Assembly: GCA_030632175.1 (NCBI GenBank)
Contig: DAOVVG010000101.1
Location: 1-8,028, forward strand
Length of the DNA: 8,028 bases
Origin: Gammaproteobacteria bacterium
GTDB taxonomy: Bacteria > Pseudomonadota > Gammaproteobacteria > UBA9214
Direction of reading: 5' to 3'
Part shown: in pieces, positions 1-6,722 of the stretch
How positions within the stretch are numbered: the first letter of the stretch is position 1
How the letters are laid out: every line of letters begins with the position of its first letter
Position numbers and translations under genes: made by a program
The notes under the pieces: generated by a model
The model's database searches: none
Told to the model about the DNA's origin: nothing
What the model saw: only the letters and a program-made list of their open reading frames with translations

Positions 1-1206
1 ACGTTCAACAACCTCATCAGTAAGGGATGTCACCGGACCAAATGGCACCTGGACGATCAGGTCACCCGGCTGTGGATTGTCATTAACCACGCCGGTAATA
101 GGATCGATACCAAGAATCGCAACCCCGCCTTCCTCCAGCAGCAGCTCCTGTGTTGTCGTAGTTTCCTCGGTATAGCTTGCGTCCCAGTTGGTATGGCGTG
201 TGTAATGCCGAAAACTCCCTGTCCATACTTCACCCGGGCTTCTGCCAACCTCCATGTCGCTATAATTAACAACCAGCGATGTCCGCTGGGTTGGGTACAG
301 ACTTGCAGTGACCGTTGTCAGATTGTTACCAGTAAGCGCCTCAAGTGAGTAAAAACGGCTAGGTTGCCATAAAACACCCACCGCCCAGTAAGTACCGTTT
401 TCGTTATCGTTATCCTGACTGCTGCTCTCGAACTCATTATGTTCATAACCACCCTGTGCGACCAGACTAAAATGATTGTTAATCAGGTAACGGGCATTCC
501 CGCTGGCACCTTCAAATTTGGTATCTGAAGTCGAATCCCGCCGCAATTCGTCATTGTGGTATTCGCCGGACCAGGAAAGTGGCCCCCAGAAACGGCCGCT
601 GACCAGGCCTGCATCGATCCGGTATTGCTCGGAATCAGAAGCGCCCTCATCGTAATTCACACTGCTATAGGTATAGCGAAGATCTCCATTTGCGATATTC
701 CCAAAATGGGGCAATATATAGGGGCTCAGACGGTAGGTATAAAAGTCTGTGCGATTTCCTCCATTATTAAGGTTCCCTGTCGAAGTAGTGTCATTGGCAT
801 CAATTACCGCCTGACCCACTGTGCTTTCCCCGTCAACAAAAAAGAAGTTTCTTGTCAGTTCGGCAGTCCCGTTTGCGTTTAACTGATGGAATGTGCCGTT
901 GCCATCACTCTCCCTCAGAAAAAACGTATTCTGCATCTGGTAGTCCAGGTCTGCCCTGATCCGGGCACCCTCACCATGAATACTGATCCCCGGGGTAACC
1001 TCGGTCATCATATCGTATTCTTTATCCTCGTCATCAAGGTTTACGTTGTCGCTGAATACTTCAGACACCAGAATCCTGGGCGTGATATCCCAGTCTCCCG
1101 CTTCCACAAGCGTTGCACACAACAAGAGAGTACACAGGGTTATCCAGAGCCTGCAGGAATATCGGGAATAGATCATGATATCAGTCAAATTACGGGGTGC
1201 GGTCAT
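1..1206 (-). CDS. PEP-CTERM/XrtA-associated outer-membrane beta-barrel protein (TIGR03016 type), 3' end missing
   Basis: The reading frame is open for 402 codons from the ATG at 1206 to the window edge, so the C-terminus is missing. Residues 1-36 look like a signal peptide: a basic start, a hydrophobic core around 20-34 and a likely cleavage after VEA before GDW. The mature part begins with features typical of the TIGR03016 family: the SEVFSDNVNL segment (48-57), then TEVTPGISIHGEG (68-80), followed by alternating polar and aromatic strands. A second family-like motif, TRHTNWDASYTEETTT, lies near 336-351. The family is found in XrtA exopolysaccharide loci and is inferred to be an outer-membrane barrel; its exact role (porin, secretin-like channel or anchor) is not established. 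The start overlaps the stop of the upstream kinase gene (ATGA), with GGAGGG just ahead of it, which favours this ATG over the one at codon 11. Family call is by recognition of motifs, not by a search. Confidence 0.85.
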   Translation of the reverse strand, partial: MTAPRNLTDIMIYSRYSCRLWITLCTLLLCATLVEAGDWDITPRILVSEVFSDNVNLDDEDKEYDMMTEVTPGISIHGEGARIRADLDYQMQNTFFLRESDGNGTFHQLNANGTAELTRNFFFVDGESTVGQAVIDANDTTSTGNLNNGGNRTDFYTYRLSPYILPHFGNIANGDLRYTYSSVNYDEGASDSEQYRIDAGLVSGRFWGPLSWSGEYHNDELRRDSTSDTKFEGASGNARYLINNHFSLVAQGGYEHNEFESSSQDNDNENGTYWAVGVLWQPSRFYSLEALTGNNLTTVTASLYPTQRTSLVVNYSDMEVGRSPGEVWTGSFRHYTRHTNWDASYTEETTTTQELLLEEGGVAILGIDPITGVVNDNPQPGDLIVQVPFGPVTSLTDEVVER

Positions 1207-2141
1207 ATCCCTCCATAGGAGTAATACCCATAACCCCCGTAACCCTCTTGACTAGCCTTTCTTGCTCCCTTATTCATGACAATCCCCACGATTTCGTTTT
1301 TATCCAGTAAATCAACAGCCTCCTTTACTACATGCTGTGGCGTCCCGGACTCTTCTGTTACCAGGACAATCTGTCCCATCAAACTGGCAAGCACCCGTGC
1401 CTCATTTGTCAATAGCAACGGTGGCGAATCAAAAATCACAATCCTGTCTGCATAACGGGTGGACAGCTCCAGGACAAGTTGACGCATGCGCTCACTGGCA
1501 AGTAATTCTGTCGAATGAACATGCCTGCCGCCAGATGGCAGTAATGTCAGCTTGGGGATATCTGTTCTCAATAATACATCCGGCAAGGTAAGGCCATCGT
1601 CCAGCAATACATCGATCAGCCCCTTCTCGACCTCGATTCCAAGTCTCGCTGCTATATCAGGTTTGGCAACATCAGCATCGATGAGCAACACTGTCTTGTC
1701 CATCTCCATGGCGATACTCATGGCCAGGTTGATTGATGTAAATGTCTTTCCTTCTCCGGGCAGAGCACTGGTCACCATGATCATATTTGCATTGGTGACC
1801 ATGGTTGCACCCTCGCCCCTTGCATGCAAAAGCAACGGACGTTTAATACGCCTGAACTCTTCAGTCGTACGATTGGTTTTGTTTGATCTCGGATCGACCA
1901 GCCCGGCTTCTCTCAATCGGTCCAGGTCAAGCTTTACCTCGTTCCCGGAGCCAACAACTTGCGGGTGATCTTCACCCAACATTCCGGGTTCCAGCTCATC
2001 ATCGAGGCTTGGTCCGGTGCCATCCTCATCAAGGGACTCGGGTATATTCAGGAGACCATCAGCAGAATTAAACAGCGGGTCAGCCTGTTCCTCACCAGCA
2101 TCTTTCCCTGATTTCTCAAAAGCTTTCTCAAAGATACTCAT
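1203..2141 (-). CDS. XrtA-associated tyrosine autokinase (BY-kinase, CpsD/Wzc C-domain type)
   Basis: A 312-residue soluble P-loop protein that would phosphorylate itself on tyrosine and control assembly of the polysaccharide export complex at the inner membrane. Visible motifs are Walker A, SALPGEGKT (125-133, K132), Walker A', VLLIDADVAK (151-160, D155 and D157), and Walker B, IVIFDSPP (234-241, D238). The tail 301-309 carries five tyrosines (Y301, Y304, Y306, Y307, Y309), the usual autophosphorylation cluster. The N-terminus begins MSIFEKAFEK, close to the MSIIEKA-type start common in this family, and is followed by an acidic, probably disordered linker (about 15-65). There are no membrane segments. 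The membrane partner is the separate chain-length protein encoded just upstream, so the Wzc function is split over two genes, as is usual in PEP-CTERM loci (TIGR03018-like). The start overlaps the upstream stop as TAATG, and the stop overlaps the next start as ATGA, so translation is probably coupled on both sides. Confidence 0.92.
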   Translation of the reverse strand: MSIFEKAFEKSGKDAGEEQADPLFNSADGLLNIPESLDEDGTGPSLDDELEPGMLGEDHPQVVGSGNEVKLDLDRLREAGLVDPRSNKTNRTTEEFRRIKRPLLLHARGEGATMVTNANMIMVTSALPGEGKTFTSINLAMSIAMEMDKTVLLIDADVAKPDIAARLGIEVEKGLIDVLLDDGLTLPDVLLRTDIPKLTLLPSGGRHVHSTELLASERMRQLVLELSTRYADRIVIFDSPPLLLTNEARVLASLMGQIVLVTEESGTPQHVVKEAVDLLDKNEIVGIVMNKGARKASQEGYGGYGYYSYGGI

Positions 2142-3706
2142 TAGCCACGCCCCGCTACAGCTGCCTTTATTTCAGCAAGATTCACGTCCATGCCACTGAC
2201 GGTTAACACACCACCATACAACGCCAGTAATCCTATGCCTGCCAGGCTAAAGGCAACCAGAGCATGCCTGTGCCTGGTACTCCATTCCTGGTTATGAATC
2301 ATCGACACCCCACCCAACACCGGCCTACCCAGCACCTCCATAATTTTACGTGGGGTATCAAAGGTGGGTCTGAGCAAAAACAGTAACAGAGCCAGCATGG
2401 CACCAATAATAATGCTTGCGATCAGAACCCCCGTCATCAACAACGGCCTGTCTGGTGATGTGGGCTCAAGTGGTACCCGTGGCGGGTCAACAACTCTGAA
2501 CTTTAACTGGTCGCCACTGATCTCAGCCTGTTCTGCCATGTTTGCAGATTCGCGACGTGAGAGTAATGCCTCGTAATTCTTCTTGTGGACATTGTAATCA
2601 CGATCCAGTTGCTTGAGCTCTGCCTCGATCTTTGGAATCATGTCAACTTTTTCCTGAAACGCAACGACACGTCGTTCGTACTCCTCCGCTCGCACATGCA
2701 TTGATGCAACCTCTGCCTCAGCCTGTGTCAGCTGCACTTTCAGCTGTTGATAGGCAGGATTACCTTCAGGGCCAATATCCATTTCATCCATCAACACATG
2801 TTCTTCATCGCGTTTTTGTTCCAGGTCTGCAATCAACCGCACTATCTCGATAACATCCGGATGTTTTTCAGTGTACTTGAGCAACAATTCATCCATTCGC
2901 TCATGGAGCTCCTGAATACGAACATCAAGAGCTGACCCTGTTGCAGGCTGCAACTCGCTGGTAAGAAGATACAAGTCCTCGTCATCTTCCAGCTGTAATT
3001 CAAACTGCTCAACCTTGTTTTCTGCCTCCTGCAAAGACAGCCTCGCCTGCTGTAACTCAGAATTCGCAGTCTGCAACTGACCATAGTAATCCTGCGCTGA
3101 TCCAGGCATCATGCCCATATATTTCCGCTTGAACTCGGCAAGCCTTAGTTCGGCCGCTTCCAGCTTGACCTCATATGCCTTGATCTGCTCCTCCACGAAT
3201 GCCTGGGCAGAGTTTGTTTCTTCCCGGCTTTCACCGAGCGTACTTTCAACGAATATTGTTAACAAGGATTGCACTACCCGTTTGGCCAGCTGCCGGTCAC
3301 TATTGGAATACGCGATGGTATACAGATCCTCTTCACGGCCGCTTGATATTCTTATATCGCCGGTCAGTTCATCCAGCAAGTGTTCCGTATCGGCCGGCGT
3401 CAAGGCTAGCAGATCGAGGTCTGTCATACGTGCCAACTTTTCCATGTTGGGCCTGCTGAGCAGGGTACGTGTCACCATGTTCACCCTTTGTCCGACATTC
3501 GTAGTAATAGTCAACCCCTTCAGCAATGGCTCGAGCATTGACTGGGTATCTACATGGACACGCGCTGATGACTCATACTTGTCAGGGAGCTGATAAACGA
3601 CACCCCAGCCCACAATACTCACAAGCCACGCAACCAGCATCATGACCCAGCGATAACGCCAGATGCCTTTTACGTAAGCCAGAAATAGTTCATATAGTTC
3701 GCGCAT
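2141..3706 (-). CDS. XrtA system polysaccharide chain-length determinant (Wzz/GNVR family)
   Basis: A 521-residue inner-membrane co-polymerase expected to set polymer length and to act with the tyrosine kinase encoded directly downstream. The N-terminal Wzz domain includes the first membrane segment (about 19-38) and then the periplasmic YESSARVHVDTQSMLEPLL stretch (44-62). The long middle (about 160-395) is heptad-rich coiled coil and contains KYTEKHPDV (278-286), a signature of this group. The GNVR-like region with YNVHKKNYEALLSRR lies at 371-385, and the proline-rich VVDPPRVPLEPTSPDR (405-420) precedes the second membrane segment (about 422-446). A third hydrophobic stretch (about 482-504) follows RPVLGGVS, a layout that fits TIGR03007-like proteins. 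There is no P-loop, which agrees with the kinase being a separate protein. The start is fixed by an in-frame TAG five codons upstream. The ribosome site is weak (AGGG ten bases ahead, AGG one base ahead). Confidence 0.92.
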   Translation of the reverse strand: MRELYELFLAYVKGIWRYRWVMMLVAWLVSIVGWGVVYQLPDKYESSARVHVDTQSMLEPLLKGLTITTNVGQRVNMVTRTLLSRPNMEKLARMTDLDLLALTPADTEHLLDELTGDIRISSGREEDLYTIAYSNSDRQLAKRVVQSLLTIFVESTLGESREETNSAQAFVEEQIKAYEVKLEAAELRLAEFKRKYMGMMPGSAQDYYGQLQTANSELQQARLSLQEAENKVEQFELQLEDDEDLYLLTSELQPATGSALDVRIQELHERMDELLLKYTEKHPDVIEIVRLIADLEQKRDEEHVLMDEMDIGPEGNPAYQQLKVQLTQAEAEVASMHVRAEEYERRVVAFQEKVDMIPKIEAELKQLDRDYNVHKKNYEALLSRRESANMAEQAEISGDQLKFRVVDPPRVPLEPTSPDRPLLMTGVLIASIIIGAMLALLLFLLRPTFDTPRKIMEVLGRPVLGGVSMIHNQEWSTRHRHALVAFSLAGIGLLALYGGVLTVSGMDVNLAEIKAAVAGRG

Positions 3707-3835
3707 ACCTGAATATCCCTATACCCGCCAAAAGTTTTTAAAACCAGACCATGCGGGAAACTATTGCCTCCTGCTGCATCTCTTTTGTAATTCAGCCGAT
3801 GTTTGGTCCAGTGAAAGCGACTAAACAGCGCCCCC
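3707..3835 (-). other. 129-base gap between export and chain-length genes
   Basis: This is the only real gap in an otherwise overlapping operon. On the minus strand it begins with a run of six G at the stop of the export gene. It carries a perfect AGGAGG (complement of 3767-3772) that has no start codon at a normal distance; the next ATG in that area opens only a five-codon frame. A weak long-range pairing CCCGC/GCGGG encloses an A/T palindrome (around 3734-3744). There is no stem followed by a T-run, so I do not call a terminator, and I see no convincing promoter. It may be an mRNA processing or translation-control spacer; nothing certain can be said. Confidence 0.35.
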
Positions 3836-4462
3836 CTAGAACCATGACTCGGGAATGATAAGGATGTCGCCAGGCAATATATAGGTATTGGCACTGATAT
3901 CCGCCCCGTTGATCAGATCGTCAATTCGTACACCGAATTGCTGCCACTCACCGTCTATAACCCGTACAACAATAGACTTGTTACCGTCAGCAAATTCCGT
4001 CAGCCCACCAACAGCAATTATCAGATCAAGCAAGCTCATCTGGTCACGATAAGGAAGAGCCTGCGGGTTGGCAGCCTGCCCGACAACACGAATCTGCTTG
4101 TCATAGGGACCGATGAAACCGTTAACCATCACCGTGACCACCGGATTCTTTACATAGACTGAAAGTTCCTTTTCCATGTCTCTTGCCAGCTGGGTCGGTG
4201 TCTTGCCACTGGCAGGTACATCCTCTACCAGCGGGGTGGTAATTTTACCATCCGGGCGTACAGTGACATCGCTGGACAGCTCGGGGTTGCGCCATACAAA
4301 TATTTCTGCATTGTCACCCGCACCAATAATGTAGTCAGGCGTGACCTGGACAGGAGCCGGTCCTCCCTCAAGTGGTGGATACTTGCTTGTCGCACATCCG
4401 GTTAACACCAGCATGAATACGCCAAGCCAGATAATACATACGGAAGATTTGATAGCCTTCAT
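3836..4462 (-). CDS. Polysaccharide export lipoprotein (Wza/EpsE-like, XrtA-associated)
   Basis: A 208-residue outer-membrane polysaccharide export protein, expected to form the periplasmic/outer-membrane part of the export channel. The lipoprotein signal is clear: a basic start (MKAIK), a hydrophobic core and the lipobox LTGC with C23 as the lipidated residue. The Poly_export domain runs about 40-115, with YIIGAGDNAEIFVWRNPEL (44-62), VRPDGKITTPLVEDV (68-82) and KNPVVTVMV (105-113). An SLBB domain follows (about 123-170), with IRVVGQAANP and MSLLDLIIAVGGLTEFA. The protein ends ILPGDILIIPESWF, a characteristic end for the short PEP-CTERM-type export proteins (TIGR03027-like). It lacks the long C-terminal helix region of E. 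coli Wza, which is normal for this subfamily. The ribosome site AGGGG lies seven bases ahead of the ATG (complement of 4470-4474). It is the first gene of the operon and lies downstream of a strong promoter. Confidence 0.93.
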   Translation of the reverse strand: MKAIKSSVCIIWLGVFMLVLTGCATSKYPPLEGGPAPVQVTPDYIIGAGDNAEIFVWRNPELSSDVTVRPDGKITTPLVEDVPASGKTPTQLARDMEKELSVYVKNPVVTVMVNGFIGPYDKQIRVVGQAANPQALPYRDQMSLLDLIIAVGGLTEFADGNKSIVVRVIDGEWQQFGVRIDDLINGADISANTYILPGDILIIPESWF

Positions 4463-4511
4463 GGTTTAACCCCTACATGGATAATGATTTCTGGACAACT
4501 CCGCATCTCTT

Positions 4512-4545
4512 TGATATCTAAGCTAAACTATATCGTCAAATATCA
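4512..4545. repeat. Short inverted repeat TGATAT...ATATCA in EPS 5' leader
   Basis: TGATAT at 4512-4517 is mirrored by ATATCA at 4540-4545, with 22 bases between. Related GATAT/ATATC elements recur in the same stretch (GATATC at 4513-4518, ATATCG at 4530-4535). It lies just downstream of the predicted transcription start of the EPS operon, so it could be an operator or a leader hairpin. In A+T-rich DNA six-base arms can arise by chance. Confidence 0.3.
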
Positions 4546-4553
4546 GACGCCAA

Positions 4554-4582
4554 ATTATAGGGCTATCGATACCAGATGTCAC
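4554..4582 (-). promoter_or_regulatory. Sigma-70-type promoter of the exopolysaccharide operon
   Basis: Reading the minus strand, GTGACA (complement of 4577-4582, five of six matches to TTGACA) is followed after exactly 17 bases by a perfect TATAAT (complement of 4554-4559). Transcription would start near 4547 and give a leader of about 85 bases before the export gene at 4462. The match suggests a housekeeping promoter that is strong by default, perhaps held in check by a regulator. Not experimentally shown. Confidence 0.7.
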
Positions 4583-4682
4583 ACAAAATCAGCATAATTA
4601 ACAAATACTAAGCCTTTTTTGTTGATAATATACGATACTCTCAGATCGGCCAGAATCAGCGAATATTTAGATTTTTTGCCGG

Positions 4683-4702
4683 GCAGGCTTGACCAGCCCT
4701 GC
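4683..4702 (+). other. GC-rich stem-loop in the glrK leader
   Basis: GCAGGCT (4683-4689) can pair with AG-C-CCTGC (4695-4702) with one bulged C and a five-base loop. It lies about 40 bases ahead of the kinase start. No T-run follows it on either strand in the right direction, so it is not an intrinsic terminator. It could be a leader structure or incidental. Confidence 0.3.
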
Positions 4703-4743
4703 GTGGTTGAATCCGAAGCTACCTTTACAAACTCTGTAACCCA

Positions 4744-6180
4744 ATGAAATTCTATCGACCAAAGTCCATTCTGCACCTGATCCTGCTCGGCTTCTTTCTG
4801 GTCGCCCTGCCACTGATCATCGGGCTGGTATTTGCCACCATCTCGGTTGACCGACTGGTTAACCAGAGCCAGCAGAACCTGCTACAGGGGGTATTCATTA
4901 CCCAGTCCAGCCAGGTTTTGATTGAAGCCGTCACCGCCATGGAACGCAACGCCCGCCAATACCAGGTGCTGGGTGACAAGGTGCTCTTTAATGTCTATGC
5001 GGAAAATCATACCCGGTTTGTCGAGATAGCCGACTCTCTGGATATGCTGGGTTTGCCGGACAGCCAGGGCATGCGCCTTGCTAAACTGCGGCTTGATGAA
5101 AACGAGATATATATCACCCTCAGTGAATTCCCCCATGATGCTCCTGAAATAACAGCCGCCCTGCCTCTGTTCAGCAAGCTGGCGCAGGCGACAGAGCAGA
5201 TACTGAGAGACAATCAGGATTTCATTAGCCGGGGTGTCGAGCAGATACAAGGCAAGGCTGGAAAAGTGCAGCAGACCCTCGTGTTTCAGGCCCTTGCCCT
5301 GGTGCCGGCGGCACTGTTGTTAACGGGTCTGTTTGTCGTTTTGATCACCCGGCCCATCAAGCAGGTCGATCAGGCGATTCGTCTGCTCGGCGATGGCAAG
5401 TTCAACGAACCAGCCATTGTCACCGGGCCCCGGGATCTGGAACAGCTGGGCGATCGTCTTAACTGGCTGCGTAAACGCTTGCTTGAACTTGAGCAGGAAA
5501 AAACCCGTTTCCTGCAACACATCTCTCACGAACTGAAAACACCACTTTCCAATATAAGGGAAGGCGCAGAACTGATGAACGAGCAAGTGATTGGCGAACT
5601 GAATAATTCGCAACAGGAAATTGTCGATATCCTGCGCGACAACAGTCTGCAATTGCAGAAATTAATTGAAGACCTGCTGAATTTCAGTATCCTGCGCGCC
5701 CGTGCTTCACAACTGTCTTACGGCCAGGTGGAATTAAAAACAATTATCGAAAACGTACTGGCTGACCACAAGGTAACACTGTTATCACGCCAGCTTGAAT
5801 TACGGACTACCCTGCAACCCGTCAATATCAACGGCGACGCAGAAAAGCTGCGCATTCTTGTGGATAACCTCATTTCCAACGCCATCAAGTATTCGCCGGA
5901 TGGCAGCCCGCTGTGGGTGCTGCTGTCAAGCCGTGATTCACAGGCAATTATTGAGGTTGCAGATAACGGTCCCGGCATCCCCCCGACAGAACATGAGCGC
6001 GTTTTCGAGGCCTTCTTCCAGGGCAAGTCTGCCAGCAAGGGACATGTGCGGGGTACCGGCCTGGGTCTGTCTATCGCCAGAGAGTACGCGCGCGCGCATG
6101 GCGGTAATATTACCGTGGTAAACTCGGCCAAGGTAGGCGCACGCCTGCTGGTAGCTTTACCACTGGAGCACAATTCTTGA
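4744..6180 (+). CDS. glrK: Sensor histidine kinase, GlrK/QseE-like
   Basis: A 478-residue inner-membrane sensor kinase expected to phosphorylate the response regulator encoded two genes downstream. It has two membrane segments (about 11-33 and 181-201) around a helical periplasmic sensor region of roughly 145 residues. The segment AMERNARQYQVLGDKVLFNVY (65-85) resembles the corresponding region of E. coli GlrK. A HAMP linker (about 202-250) leads to the dimerisation/phosphoacceptor helix, FLQHISHELKTPL (256-268), with H262 as the acceptor. The ATPase domain shows the N box, VDNLISNAIKYSPDG (373-387, N375 and N379), the G1 box, DNGPGI (407-412), the F box, FEAFF (421-425), and the G2 box, RGTGLGLSIA (436-445). 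All catalytic motifs are intact. The start is fixed by an in-frame TGA twelve codons upstream with no alternative start between. No clear Shine-Dalgarno sequence precedes it. The stop overlaps the next start. Family assignment rests on sequence resemblance plus the gene order kinase-lipoprotein-regulator. Confidence 0.88.
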   Translation: MKFYRPKSILHLILLGFFLVALPLIIGLVFATISVDRLVNQSQQNLLQGVFITQSSQVLIEAVTAMERNARQYQVLGDKVLFNVYAENHTRFVEIADSLDMLGLPDSQGMRLAKLRLDENEIYITLSEFPHDAPEITAALPLFSKLAQATEQILRDNQDFISRGVEQIQGKAGKVQQTLVFQALALVPAALLLTGLFVVLITRPIKQVDQAIRLLGDGKFNEPAIVTGPRDLEQLGDRLNWLRKRLLELEQEKTRFLQHISHELKTPLSNIREGAELMNEQVIGELNNSQQEIVDILRDNSLQLQKLIEDLLNFSILRARASQLSYGQVELKTIIENVLADHKVTLLSRQLELRTTLQPVNINGDAEKLRILVDNLISNAIKYSPDGSPLWVLLSSRDSQAIIEVADNGPGIPPTEHERVFEAFFQGKSASKGHVRGTGLGLSIAREYARAHGGNITVVNSAKVGARLLVALPLEHNS

Positions 6181-6722
6181 ACAGAATAAAATCAATCCCT
6201 CTCATTGCAGCGGCATTTTTCCTGCTGACGGCCTGCAGTGAATTCCAGTATTACAGCACGACCGGATTCGCCCCGGTTACATCAAAGGGCTACGGTGCTG
6301 ACTACTGGCTGGAACAGATGCATGAAATACGAACAATGACTCCGGAACAACGACTGGTGGCGTATGAACTGTGGGAACAGGACTACATCAAGAATGCCGA
6401 CACTAACAACAGCATCAAGCTGGCCCTGTTGCTTGCCACCGGGCATGAATCAATCCGTAACCAGGAGCGTGCCCGGGAAATACTGAATGGCATTGATCCT
6501 GAGCCGGATAACCACAGTGACCAGGAGTTTATCAAGCTGCTGCTGCAATTTATTGACGAACAGCTGCAGGCCGAGGCCACCATCAACGACCTCAAGGCGC
6601 TGACCCGAAAGAAAAACAGGCAGATAAAGGAACTGGAGGAACAGCAACAGGCCCTGACCAACATCGAACAAAACATTCAGCAGCGCGAGAACCAGCCGGA
6701 GACCGGCAATGTCGACCAATAA
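6177..6722 (+). CDS. qseG: QseG-like outer-membrane lipoprotein (partner of GlrK)
   Basis: A 181-residue lipoprotein with signal MNRIKSIPLIAAAFFLLTAC: basic start, hydrophobic core and lipobox LTAC with C20 lipidated. The next residue is Ser rather than Asp, which suggests sorting to the outer membrane. The middle contains a helical region with TPEQRLVAYELWEQDYI (55-71). The C-terminal part (about 128-172) is strongly heptad-like and rich in Lys, Glu and Gln, consistent with a coiled coil. In E. coli, QseG binds the periplasmic part of QseE/GlrK and affects its phosphorylation state; a similar role is inferred here from position between kinase and regulator. The start is TTG, overlapping the kinase stop as TTGA, with GGAG eight bases ahead (at 6165-6168). 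Any later start would destroy the lipoprotein signal. The protein appears shorter than the E. coli protein. Sequence similarity to QseG is weak by eye, so the name leans on context. Confidence 0.75.
   Translation: MNRIKSIPLIAAAFFLLTACSEFQYYSTTGFAPVTSKGYGADYWLEQMHEIRTMTPEQRLVAYELWEQDYIKNADTNNSIKLALLLATGHESIRNQERAREILNGIDPEPDNHSDQEFIKLLLQFIDEQLQAEATINDLKALTRKKNRQIKELEEQQQALTNIEQNIQQRENQPETGNVDQ

Larger units (their letters stand above)
4463..4743. other. Divergent intergenic region between EPS operon and glrK operon
   Basis: This 281-base A+T-rich region separates the two divergent operons and must hold the start signals for both. On the minus strand it has one near-consensus sigma-70 promoter. 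On the plus strand I found only isolated -10-like boxes (for example TAATAT at 4626-4631) without a matching -35, and no GG-N10-GC sigma-54 core. It also holds an inverted repeat (4512-4545) and a short GC-rich stem-loop (4683-4702). No gene or structured RNA was recognised. Confidence 0.6.

Noticed and set aside
556..1218. Two plus-strand frames of about 110 residues
   Set aside because: They are antisense to the beta-barrel gene, whose minus-strand frame is open with a signal peptide and family motifs.
3111..3593. 160-residue plus-strand frame
   Set aside because: It is antisense to the chain-length gene, is rich in Ser/Arg as expected of a complement-strand shadow, and has no domain signal.
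3670..3894. 74-residue minus-strand frame spanning the gap between export and chain-length genes
   Set aside because: It overlaps both flanking genes in another frame, has no recognisable motif, and its ATG lies inside the export gene; the AGGAGG is internal to it rather than ahead of it.
4571..4592. CRP-like site (TGTGTGACA on the minus strand)
   Set aside because: Only one TGTGA half-site is present; the partner TCACA at six bases is missing, and the sequence is explained by the -35 box.
4683..4702. Intrinsic terminator
   Set aside because: A stem-loop is present, but no T-run follows it on either strand; the nearby T-run (4672-4677) precedes it on the plus strand.
4704..4720. Possible sigma-54 promoter ahead of glrK (TGG...GCT)
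   Set aside because: The spacing is GG-N11-GC and the flanking bases do not match TGGCAC/TTGC; a second candidate at 4648 has N9. The spacing requirement is strict.
6088..6097. CGCGCGCG run as a repeat or structural element
   Set aside because: It is inside the kinase coding region and encodes Ala-Arg-Ala residues after the G2 box; it is short and explained by coding.
5718..6173. 151-residue minus-strand frame
   Set aside because: It is antisense to the catalytic domain of the histidine kinase, whose motifs are all intact on the plus strand.
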